Source of the DNA: Alliaria petiolata | Lineage: Eukaryota; Streptophyta; Magnoliopsida; Brassicales; Brassicaceae | Length of the DNA stretch: 64,000 nucleotides | Assembly (NCBI GenBank): GCA_020283515.1 | Contig: JAHZTW010000003.1 | Location: 63,301,476-63,365,475, forward strand | Direction: 5' to 3' | Shown: positions 1 through 8,953 of the stretch, piece by piece | Numbering within the stretch: the stretch's first letter is position 1 | How the letters are laid out: every line of letters begins with the position of its first letter | The notes under the pieces: generated by a model | Databases searched by the model: none | The model's input: only the letters and a program-made list of their open reading frames with translations | Told to the model about the DNA's origin: nothing | Made by a program: the position numbers and the translations under genes

Positions 1-565
1 AAAGTAGACAAAAAAGATTCGTCTGGGAAAGTTTCGGCGAGCTTCACCGAACCAACACGTCGAACCGAACTCCTGGACATTTGGTTCGGTGAGCATCGTC
101 GAACGGTGTCGTCGAACCGGGCTTCAATGCCTTGATCCGTCTTCTCGCGTCTGGGTAAGTTTCGGCGTGACTCGTCGAACCGTCTCGCCGAACGGATGTC
201 CTGGAGGAAAGTTTCGGCGAGCTTCACCGAACCAACACGTCGAACCGAACTCCTGGACATTTGGTTCGGTGAGCATCGCCGAACCATGTCATCGAACCGT
301 CCTCAGAATTCCTCTTCTCCATCTTTTTGGCAACTTCTTGCTCTTCCAAGTGCTGTGCCATTCCTTTCCAACTCCATTGCTGCCTCCACAGCATACATGT
401 TACCTGATCAAGACTCCAAATGCACCTAAACATGCAAGGACTATGCAAAAACACTCTAGGACTCTAAATGATACAATGCAACACAATGATGCTATATTAG
501 ACTCCTAAATGATGAGAAACTTATACTAAACGGATGCTAAAATGATGCAAAATATAGACATATCA
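1..565 (-). mobile_element. Partial 3' LTR of an Athila-like Ty3/gypsy element
   Basis: The part inside the window begins (minus strand) with TGATATGTCTATATTTTGC at 565, directly after a purine-rich tract. The same terminal sequence closes the other LTR at 7288, and 430-565 is recognisably similar to 7150-7288. The 3' LTR is cut by the window edge. Its inner part (1-300) is a minisatellite of TTCGNCGA/TCGNCGAA words that differs from the other LTR. The + frame reading at 89-508 lies inside LTR sequence and is not a gene. Confidence 0.85.
31..300. repeat. 180-bp direct repeat inside the LTR
   Basis: A block starting GTTTCGGCGAGCTTCACC at 31 recurs at 211, exactly 180 bp later, and is identical for about 65 bases. 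Between them are shorter units built on the palindromic words GTCGAAC and TTCGGCGA. It is an LTR-internal minisatellite. Confidence 0.85.
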
Positions 566-579
566 ACTCCCCCAAACTT
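566..579 (-). other. Polypurine tract of the Athila-like element
   Basis: On the minus strand AAGTTTGGGGGAGT runs directly into the LTR start TGATATGTC. That is the expected position for the plus-strand primer of a retroelement. Confidence 0.85.
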
Positions 580-2457
580 GCCTTTTGCTTGTCCACAAGC
601 AAATGAAACACAAGCTAAGGAGAGAGGTTTGAAAGTGGGAGCTCAATATCCAAGATAGTTAACAATAATAATCAACTCAATATCCTAGTTCTTAATTCTA
701 GAATGCATGTGAATACTTCCTACTCCAAAAGAGTTAGCAATGCCCATCTCAACATTCAAGTGTACTAAGAATTTAATCAAAACAAGTCTCCCTATCAAAC
801 CAACTCTTTAACATTCATTAAGATCAAAACCATGAATCATGACATTGCAAGGCTAGTGAATTCATTTGGTTTAAGGACTGGGTTTTGAGATAAAAATGAT
901 CCCAATTCATCCGGTTTTGCATTTAAGTAAGGGTAACACTCAAAAGGATTGAACCATATGCATAATGCAAAAGGTAAGAAACAAGTGATGCATACAAGGA
1001 TAGACTATCATCTACCCGAAATACTATCAATGATCCTACACCCATCTCATTCATTTTTTAGCTCACTCAACCCTCTAGAATATACCCTTTCATCAAGGCT
1101 TTTGTGCCTTGCTAAACCCTTTGAATTTCGAACATTTTTCTCTTTTTAAAGCCTTAAGGGGTAACTTCTTCAACTTAGAAATTTTGGTGAATGGAGTAGT
1201 CTACACTTATTAATTTAGCTCTTCTTTTGATTTCTAGGTGGCCTTGCATATATATATTTTTCATTACTTGGCCTTTTGGCTCTTTTGATTTCTTAAGACC
1301 ACCTAGCACTTTTTATTTACTTAGAGCTATTCCTTTTTAAAACCCAAGACTCTCCATTTCAAACCATTCTTCCCCTTATCTTCCTCCAACTCTTTTAACC
1401 ATCATCTCTTTCTTCCCAACTTTTCCACAACTCATCAAGCATAATCACAACCAATTAAACCCCCAAATCCTAAGCCTAAAGCTAACCTCAAAATGTAAGG
1501 TTAGAATCTACATGAAAGTCTATACTTGTCGTTTCAAACCTAACACTTTATGCTAAGTTCAATCGAAATAAAGGCCTCACAAGTAGTCACACAAAAACAA
1601 TTGGCTTCAAAGGAGGTAAGGTTTGGTAGGAGTTCTACTTGAGCTAGCAAGAAGGTGGCAAAGTGAGTAAGAAAGCTCAAGTATTTTCAATCCATGAATT
1701 CACTTTCAATGCAAGCATGATAATTAAATGTCCAAATTCGGTTTAAGTGAGTAGAGTTAGCTATCAAATTCAAAACCATATTTCAACCAAAAACTAGTGA
1801 CAAATGAGGTGGTACAAGCATGGTTCTTCCTTACTTTCAAATTCATTCACAAGCATTAAAGAACTACTAACTAGGGTATTGAATTGATTACAAGAGTTAA
1901 AAATCTACAAGGATAAGCTCATCATTGCTCCCAATGCATATGCAAACAACTTAAATGAGAAAAATTCTAGGCTCAATCCTAAAATGTTAACAAGTGCAAA
2001 TGCAAACTGAATGATATTTTTTTTTTGAAATTTTCGAAATTTTTTCATTTTTTTTTTGGTTTTTCTATGCCTTAGATGAGACTCAAATATGCATGCTAAA
2101 GAAAAATAAGATCACAAAAGACAAAGTCAAATACCATACTCCCCCAAACTTAAATTACACAGTCCCTTGTGTAATCCAAGCTCGGAGAAGATTTCAAAAC
2201 GCAAAAATAAAAACTAAATGGTATTTACAATGATTTGGAGTGGTACCTTGATCAAAAACGCATGGAGGAGGAGGAGTAGGATGGGTTGCTTGATTGAGGG
2301 GTGGGAAATCTCATAGCCCTCCATACTCAACCTAAGACTTTTCAAAACTCAAAGAAACATGATTATAGAATAAAAACAAGAATATATAAAAGGATAACAT
2401 GGGAATGCCTCCCAAGAGCGCTTGTTTAAAGTCACTAAGCTTGACTTTTCAAACCTT
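580..2457 (-). mobile_element. Non-coding internal region of the Athila-like element
   Basis: About 1.9 kb between the protease stop and the 3' PPT holds no reverse transcriptase, RNase H, integrase or env reading frame on either strand. A second copy of the PPT core (AGTTTGGGGGAGT on the minus strand) lies at 2138-2150, beside a CACAGTCCCTTGTGTAA near-palindrome. Internal second PPTs are known from some plant gypsy lineages. The rest is AT-rich sequence in which I see no gene. Confidence 0.7.
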
Positions 2458-3624
2458 TTACACATTGGGAGGGTCATGGAGTGGATGTGAAGTTCCTCCT
2501 CCCTTCTCGGTGAACATGGTGTTTACTCCAATGTCTAACACCTTCTTCTTCTTCTTAGACCTCCTTCTTGCCCTCATTGGTGGCTCAACTATATATTCCA
2601 CCACATTGATTCCATCAAACATAGCAAGAAGACTCACACCATCAAAACTTGACCCATCATACTCATAGTGGTAAGAGGTATCATTATCCTTTAGCATCAC
2701 ACAAGTGAATCCCATCAGCTGCTCCTTTTTATATGGTGGTTTTTCATCAATTTCAATAGTAGCACATGTGATTGTGCCACAAAAACCCAAGGTAGAAGGC
2801 TTCATAGGATAGAAGACCTTATCATTCACACTCTTGAGAATCACTCTCTTGTTTGTGAAATCAATGCTTGCACCAGCTGTATTGAGGAAGGGAGTACCTA
2901 GGAGGAGAGGTAGCCTTGTTGCTTGAACCATGTCCATGACTATAAAGTCAGTTGGGACTAGACACTCACCAATCTTCAATGGATAATCTTCAACAAGGCC
3001 TATAGGTTGCCTTGAGGAAGCATCAACAAAGGTAATAGGTGAGGGATACTTCTTTAGGTTTGTAATCCCAAGGCTCTTAGACATTTCAAGGGACATCACA
3101 TTGACACTTGATCCAGAATCACACAAAGCTTCATCAATCTTTAAATTCCCAAGAGAGCAAGAAATCAAAAATTTTCCGGGATTACCAAGCTTTGGAATAA
3201 GGCTTTCCATCAGCTCTTCCACCTTCTCCCTATTAGCTAGCAAGTCTTTGATGAACCTTATTTGACCCTTGACTTGAGACAAACTCTCCCCCTTTGGCAA
3301 GGGTGCTCCAACTTTCTCCATACTTCCTCTAAAGCTTGAAAGCACTTTCTTTTGTGCCTTAGTCAAAATCCGCTCAGGATATGGGAGTGGTGGCTTATAG
3401 ATAAGGAGATCACAAGCTCCTTCTTCACTCTTCTTAGCCACTTCTCTTACATCATCCTCAACTCTTGCCTTTGTAGAAGTCTTAATTGGGTTCATCAAAC
3501 ACTTCTTTACCCATTTATGTAGCAACAACCATGGAGTCATTTTCAATGACCACCTCCCCATCTTGAACTTCAATGTCCTCATTGAATGTATATGTATCAT
3601 AAGGAGCTTCGAATAGTTGCTCAA
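2458..3624 (-). CDS. Retroviral-type aspartic protease ORF, Athila-like element
   Basis: This frame carries the Athila-type protease domain. The catalytic motif is ALCDSGSSVNVM, with an intact D-S-G, followed by the flap region and LLLGTPFLNTAGASIDF. Upstream is the typical gag-protease linker (YPERILTKAQKKVLSSFRG). The protein ends at TSHPLHDPPNV with no polymerase after it. It overlaps the upstream gag frame by 110 bases in a different register, so it is expressed only through a frameshift or is separated by an old indel near 3550. The first ~30 residues of this frame are antisense-like filler; real coding probably begins in the overlap. In retroelement biology the protease matures Gag in the virus-like particle. 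The absence of RT makes the element non-autonomous. Confidence 0.8.
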   Translation of the reverse strand: MSNYSKLLMIHIHSMRTLKFKMGRWSLKMTPWLLLHKWVKKCLMNPIKTSTKARVEDDVREVAKKSEEGACDLLIYKPPLPYPERILTKAQKKVLSSFRGSMEKVGAPLPKGESLSQVKGQIRFIKDLLANREKVEELMESLIPKLGNPGKFLISCSLGNLKIDEALCDSGSSVNVMSLEMSKSLGITNLKKYPSPITFVDASSRQPIGLVEDYPLKIGECLVPTDFIVMDMVQATRLPLLLGTPFLNTAGASIDFTNKRVILKSVNDKVFYPMKPSTLGFCGTITCATIEIDEKPPYKKEQLMGFTCVMLKDNDTSYHYEYDGSSFDGVSLLAMFDGINVVEYIVEPPMRARRRSKKKKKVLDIGVNTMFTEKGGGTSHPLHDPPNV

Positions 3625-5233
3625 ACTCTAGCACAACTATCTCATACTCATCTTCATCAATAGTGGAGATAGCATTGCAATACTCTTTTGAGTTAGCTTC
3701 GGGCTTACCGGGGAAAGTGCCTTGAGAATTGGAGCTAGAAGCCTTGCCCTTGTTATCAAGTTGCTTGAACTTTTGTTGAAGACCTCCTATTTGAGTTGCA
3801 AGCTCATTGAGTGAAGAATCCATCCTTGTGTTGATCTCAGCAATCTTCTTTCCCATATTAGCATCATTTTGAGCTTGACCTTGAATTATTTGTTGAAGCA
3901 TGAGCTGAACATTGTCTTGTGGAGGACCTTGTGAAGGTTGAGGAAAACCAGGTGGAGCATTGTACTTTTGACCATTATAGTTGCCTTGGTTTCCTCCTTG
4001 GTAGTTAGACCTTGGTGCATAACCCGTTTGTTGATTGTTGTAAGGCACAAAAGGTTTGTTTTGAGTAGCTTGTGGAGGGTAGACTTGGTCTCCGGGGTTG
4101 GCTACATTAGTACTTCTATAAGAGAGGTTGTTATTCCCCTTATAGTTGTTGTTGGAGTAGTTGTTGTAGCCTCCTTGGCCACCCACGAAATTGACCACTT
4201 CTTCACACTCTTGAGCCTTAACTTGATCATCACAATCTTCTTGGTACTCACTAACAAAATGTACATGCCTTTGATTGGAAGACATGAGCATGTCCATCTT
4301 GTCATGTAGAGACTTCATTTCTTTCTTGTGAGATTCATATTCACCTCCCCTTGGAGCTCTATCATAGTCTTCATTGTAATTACCATCACTCAAGGCAAGA
4401 TTCTCTACAAGCTCCAAACCATCTTCTACTTCTTTGCCTAAGAAGTTCCCATTACTTGCGGTATCAAGAAGCATTCGAATCTTTGGGAGAACTCCTCTAT
4501 AGAGAGTGCTTAGTAGAGACTCTTGTGTGAAGCCATGATGAGGGCATTGCATTGTGTAGCCCTTGAACCTATCCCATGCTTCATTAAAAGACTCATTGTT
4601 CTTTTGAGTGAAGCTAGAGATCTCATTCCTCAACTTGGCCGTCCTTGAGTTGGAGAAGAACTTAGATAAGAAAGCCTTCTTGCATTCATCCCAAGATGTG
4701 ATTGTTCCTTGGGGCAAGTTTTTCTCCCATTGCCTTGCTCTATCCCCAAGAGAGAAGGGAAAGAGTCTTAGCTTGAAAGCATCCTCACTCACACCATTCA
4801 TCTTGAACAACCCACAAACTCTATCAAAGTTATCCAAATGATCAAGTGGATCCTCCATAGCCAAACTATGGAATTTGTCTTGTTGAACCATGGAGATGAA
4901 AGCTGGCTTCACTTCAAAGGTGTTGTTGTGAACCGATGGAGGTTGAATACCATATCTATTTTGGTGAATATTTGGAGCATCACCAGCCCCTATGGTTCTC
5001 CCTTGTCTAGGCGCATGCATGTTGTTTCCATTGCCTCTTGGAGCTTGCTCATTTCCATTATGAGCTTGGTTGGCATGCGCCATTGGTGGAGGGTGTTGAA
5101 CTCTTTGTTGTTCTTCCATTCTCAACCTTTCTAACCTTGCAGCCTCCCTTCTTGCAATCTTAGCAACCCTTACCAACTGATCAATCTCTTGAAAGCCTTG
5201 GAAGTTGTTGTCTCCTTGTGATCTTAGGTGCAT
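3515..5233 (-). CDS. gag: Gag protein of an Athila-like retrotransposon
   Basis: This uninterrupted 572-residue frame contains the retrotransposon gag core (about residues 120-260): FKLRLFPFSLGDRARQWEKN, FLSKFFSNSRTAKLRNEI and an LLDTASNG segment. A long Asn/Gly/Gln/Tyr-rich linker follows (about 320-460), then a short coiled-coil-like stretch before the protease frame. There is no CCHC knuckle. An initiating ATG lies 104 bases from the PBS, as expected for the first ORF of an LTR element. That gag is open over its full length while pol is wholly absent suggests a gag-protease derivative mobilised by another element's RT and integrase, rather than random decay. Confidence 0.88.
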   Translation of the reverse strand: MHLRSQGDNNFQGFQEIDQLVRVAKIARREAARLERLRMEEQQRVQHPPPMAHANQAHNGNEQAPRGNGNNMHAPRQGRTIGAGDAPNIHQNRYGIQPPSVHNNTFEVKPAFISMVQQDKFHSLAMEDPLDHLDNFDRVCGLFKMNGVSEDAFKLRLFPFSLGDRARQWEKNLPQGTITSWDECKKAFLSKFFSNSRTAKLRNEISSFTQKNNESFNEAWDRFKGYTMQCPHHGFTQESLLSTLYRGVLPKIRMLLDTASNGNFLGKEVEDGLELVENLALSDGNYNEDYDRAPRGGEYESHKKEMKSLHDKMDMLMSSNQRHVHFVSEYQEDCDDQVKAQECEEVVNFVGGQGGYNNYSNNNYKGNNNLSYRSTNVANPGDQVYPPQATQNKPFVPYNNQQTGYAPRSNYQGGNQGNYNGQKYNAPPGFPQPSQGPPQDNVQLMLQQIIQGQAQNDANMGKKIAEINTRMDSSLNELATQIGGLQQKFKQLDNKGKASSSNSQGTFPGKPEANSKEYCNAISTIDEDEYEIVVLEFEQLFEAPYDTYTFNEDIEVQDGEVVIENDSMVVAT

Positions 5234-5336
5234 CCAAGGGAAACTGAAATCTAGAAAATGAAATGGTCAATAAACACAAAAATATTACTTAGTCTCAAAC
5301 TAAACTCAAATCTTAATGATCAAAGAATCCCAATAT

Positions 5337-5350
5337 GGCAACGGCGGCAA
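5337..5350 (-). other. Primer-binding site of the Athila-like element
   Basis: On the minus strand TTGCCGCCGTTGCC sits just inside the LTR end. Athila elements use a tRNA-Asp PBS beginning TGGCGCCGTTGCC; this copy differs at one or two bases. Confidence 0.75.
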
Positions 5351-5352
5351 AT

Positions 5353-7288
5353 TGAAACAAGACTTTTTTGTCTCGCTAGCAATTCCTCAATTGCTCATAT
5401 CATTGCAATATTTGAGGTATCAATCCATCTTGGGAGATGATTCAATAAGAATGCAAAGTTTTGTTTAAGCTAAGCTAAGTTAAAAGGTTGAGGTGACAAG
5501 CAATAATTAAAATAAGAAACACAACCTAAGAGAGACACTACAAGTTCAATAATATGAAACTAAGCCTTAATTACTACTAATCAAGTGCTAATGACACAAT
5601 TAACTACTAATTAGGATTAACAAATTACTAAAAACGAAACCTAGGGATGGAATCATTGATTTGGGAAACCAAATGGACAATCTTGCAATCATTTAAGCAA
5701 CTAATCAAGCCATCTCTATGCCTAGAACACTAATTAAAGACTAATCCATGATGTGTGGCACTAATCCCTTCACTAATCACCCTAATGAACTAATGATGTT
5801 TTAGCATTAAAATGATTAGCAAGCATGAATAACAAGTCTAATAGCATGATAAACACCCTAGACAACTAATGATGTTTTAGGCTAGGTATGTAAATCTCTT
5901 ATTAAGTTGGTTCAAGCATTTCATCAAACACTTGGTGGGTGTGTGAAATGCTTATGATCCAAATAGCAACAGATTAGCTATTTGGCATTAAGAACACCTT
6001 AATAAGAAGAGAGATGAAAGAATCTATCCTAGATTGCAAGATTGAACCATTAGAAAACCCTAAATCTAACCCATCCCCAAGTTCCTAAAGAACTACTCAC
6101 TAATCATAGTTAAACCCATCAAATCAAAGATAAGAGAAAGGCTAAACATGATTAGAGAAAAGATTAAAAGAAGTTTAAGATAGATATTGCATAAAACTTA
6201 AAGATTCAAAGCAAATACAAGGTTTTCTCTCAAAGAGGCTAAAAGTTTATGACAAGACAAGAGAGAATAAAAGTTAAGATAAAAATTAGGTCTAAAGAGT
6301 ATTTATAGGAGGGACCCATGAGGATGACAAAAAGAAATAGTTTGGGTTCGGTTCGACGACTTCATCGATCCATGTCGTCGATCCGAACCCCTGCCGAATT
6401 GGTTCGATGTCATTCGTCGATCCATGTCATCGAACCGTACCTTTGGTCTCTAGGCTTCTTCTTGTTGGTGTCTGGGTTTGGTTCGACGACTTCGTCGATC
6501 CATGTCGTCGAACCGAACCCCTGGAAATCTCGTTCGACGTACTTCGTCGATCCATGTCGTCGAACCGAACTCCTGGAAATCTTGTTCGACGTCCTTCATC
6601 GATCCGAACTCCTGGNTAAAAGTTTATGACAAGACAAGAGAGAATAAAAGTTAAGATAAAAATTAGGTCTAAAGAGTATTTATAGGAGGGACCCATGAGG
6701 ATGACAAAAAGAAATAGTTTGGGTTCGGTTCGACGACTTCATCGATCCATGTCGTCGATCCGAACCCCTGCCGAATTGGTTCGATGTCATTCGTCGATCC
6801 ATGTCATCGAACCGTACCTTTGGTCTCTAGGCTTCTTCTTGTTGGTGTCTGGGTTTGGTTCGACGACTTCGTCGATCCATGTCGTCGAACCGAACCCCTG
6901 GAAATCTCGTTCGACGTACTTCGTCGATCCATGTCGTCGAACCGAACTCCTGGAAATCTTGTTCGACGTCCTTCATCGATCCGAACTCCTGGAACTCTTG
7001 TTCGACGTCTTCGTCGATCCAGTACGAGAAGTCTTCCCCTTCACCTTCTTGGTGACTCCTTTCTCCTCCAAGTGCTTTGCAATCCTTCTCCGGCTCCATC
7101 CACGCTTCCATAGTGTCCTTTTCACCTGATCAAGACTCCAAATACACCAAAACATGCAAAAGAACATGCAAAGAGATCCTATACTCTAAATGATCGAAAT
7201 GCAATACAATGATGCTAAATAAGGATCCTAAATGATGACAAACTTACACTAAATGGAGAAAAATATTATGCAAAATATAGACATATCA
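5353..7288 (-). mobile_element. 5' LTR of the Athila-like element
   Basis: The LTR runs (minus strand) from TGATATGTC at 7288 to GTTTCA at 5353, flanked by the PBS. Its 1936-bp length is inflated by an exact 376-bp duplication around an N at 6616; the biological LTR is probably about 1.56 kb. The 5400-5700 part is closely similar to the sequence from 63711 to the window end, which identifies a second family member there. The frames at 6318-7129 are repeat readings, not genes. Confidence 0.88.
6240..6992. repeat. Exact 376-bp tandem duplication joined by one N (probable assembly artefact)
   Basis: 6240-6615 and 6617-6992 read identically, and the single ambiguous base at 6616 sits exactly at the join. 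The simplest explanation is two contig ends with an unmerged overlap. Each copy holds 50-60 bp minisatellite units of TTCGTCGATCCATGTCGTCG type. Confidence 0.9.
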
Positions 7289-8181
7289 CACACCCACCCA
7301 ATGGAATTGAATATCTTCAAACTTTGATTTCCAGAAAGTAACCTCACGAATCCAATTAACTATTCCAAAATTCAAGCTTTTATCATTTAGTAAAAAAAAA
7401 GAGCTTATGACAATCCCCTTGAAATACCACACGTGTATATCCTTTGGACAACAACTTTGCATTGCAAAACTCAGTGCCTGAAATTGTCCTTCCAGGGAGT
7501 TCGAAACCTTGAAACCAAAAGCTTGACCCGCTCCTAAATATTGTTGAACAAGAGTATCACTTAAGAAAATAAACGATACAAGGTTGTGAGTTTAAGAGAA
7601 TAAATTTTATTGATTGCTCAAAGCTTAAAGGTTACAAAATGTTTCCTTGACAAATAAGGCTTGCCGAGGTGAACTAAGAACACAATGTAAGCTAGAAAAC
7701 CCTAAGTGCAAAGTCTTGCTCTTGAATTCTCAGAAAGTCAGAATAATTTTGGATCCTCTTCAAGTTGTGAGGGGTTTTTTATTTATAATAGAGAGGAAGT
7801 CGGTTCTTTTGACTTCCTTTTTTCTTTTCTCTTTAAAAAATCTTCATGTTTATTTTATCAAATATTTTCCTTTTATTTGAGGAGGTTTTATTTAATGGGC
7901 TTCATCTTGATGGGTTATCGTTAAGGGGGGGGAGGGGGGGGGACCTTTTAAAGAATGTGCTCATTCTACGTCTATATACCTGTGTCATCTCTTAAGACCC
8001 AACCAGAGTTAGAAGGTGTGTTCCCATTAACACAACATCCATCAAAATTACACTTAATCCAATGAAGATCAGGGCACGACCAAGCTTGTCTTGAATTTCT
8101 TATACCATCTGCTATGTAGTGAAATCTGTGAAGTTTTGACTTTATAGGGTGGCACTTTGAGGTGAAAGAGAGGGAAATCAT
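7289..8181 (-). pseudogene. LINE RNase H (RVT_3) fragment, split by an insertion
   Basis: On the minus strand 8181-7972 reads CPDLHWIKCNFDGCCVN and GWVLRDDTG, the start of the RNase H-like domain at the end of plant LINE polyproteins. The domain resumes at about 7553-7420 with YLGAGQAFGFKVSNSLEGQ, FQALSFAMQSC and FKGDCHK. The two halves join directly at G-[I]-[Y/F]-L-G-A-G, so the 7549-7971 sequence between them is an insertion. No reverse transcriptase is present nearby, so this is an isolated LINE 3' piece. Confidence 0.75.
7549..7971. mobile_element. Small LTR-like insertion in the LINE fragment
   Basis: About 420 bp interrupt the RNase H domain. The insert begins TGTTGAACAAGAGTATCAC, typical of a plant LTR end, contains an AATAAA-like stretch, and ends near a G-rich run (7926-7942). 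The right end is not a clear CA, and only a short AT-rich duplication (ATAT) flanks it. It could be a degraded solo LTR. Confidence 0.4.
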
Positions 8182-8189
8182 AAAAATTT

Positions 8190-8953
8190 AAGTGAAAAAT
8201 GGTCCGAAGTTGGCCGGAAGTTTGGGCCAGAGTCTCAGAGTGAAGGAGAGATAACTATGAGAATGACTAAGATTTAAGAAAAACGTAATGCAAGAGAGAG
8301 AAAAATCAGATCCTTTTCTTGGTGGAGAAAGGGTTTTATTTATATAGTTTACTTCACATGGGGTTGAATGGTGGGTCAGAAGGAGCTATCCATGTCGGAT
8401 ATGGATCTTATGAGTCGACCCGCTATGAAGCATTTGAGTGCTTTCCACCTACTTTTTTGTTTCGTTTGCCAGCTGCCCGACAAATTTTCCCTATACTCAG
8501 ACTGTTGTAGGTCTGTTGATGCGGAATTTCCAAGGGAATTAGTCTTTAAGATGGTGGATTGGATAATCCTCGACTTCAGTGGACTCACGAAGCAAAAATC
8601 TAAGGTATATGAAACCTTAGACCCAATACTCGACTAAAACACTCTAAAGAAACAAGGCGGTGGAACTTCGAAATGTAGAACTCGCATAGCTCAAACCTTA
8701 GGTATATGAAACCTAAGACCCAAAATTCACTTAAAATGCTTTTACGAACTTTGGTCACTGAATGGCACCACAAACGATGATAAGCATGTTGATCTCAGAT
8801 ATTACACACCGAACATCGAAAAGTTTACAAGGAACCAAATGAGAATCACTCTAAAAAAAGAAAATATTTGATTAAAAAGTTGGATGATATCTCCAAATGG
8901 AGATTACATGAATATATAAGAAAACAAAGCTTGAAAATAAATTTAAGTAACAA
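8190..8953. other. No gene recognised; promoter-like AT stretch and a short direct repeat
   Basis: A TATA-like TATATAAATA is present on the minus strand near 8335-8345, followed downstream by CT-rich sequence. A motif of the form GGTATATGAAACC-AGACCCAA occurs at about 8602 and 8701, 99 bp apart. I see no supported coding sequence. Confidence 0.4.

Noticed and set aside
4838..5134. 98-residue and other plus-strand frames over gag
   Set aside because: Antisense shadows of the gag ORF.
6318..7129. Overlapping plus-strand frames of 60-144 residues rich in SSIHVVEPN-type repeats
   Set aside because: They are readings of the LTR minisatellite and of its artefactual duplicate; no domain and no codon bias.
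7926..7942. G-rich run as a G-quadruplex regulatory element
   Set aside because: A near-homopolymer in a degraded insertion with no gene context; also a common sequencing-error site. The C14 run at 18156 was set aside for the same reason.
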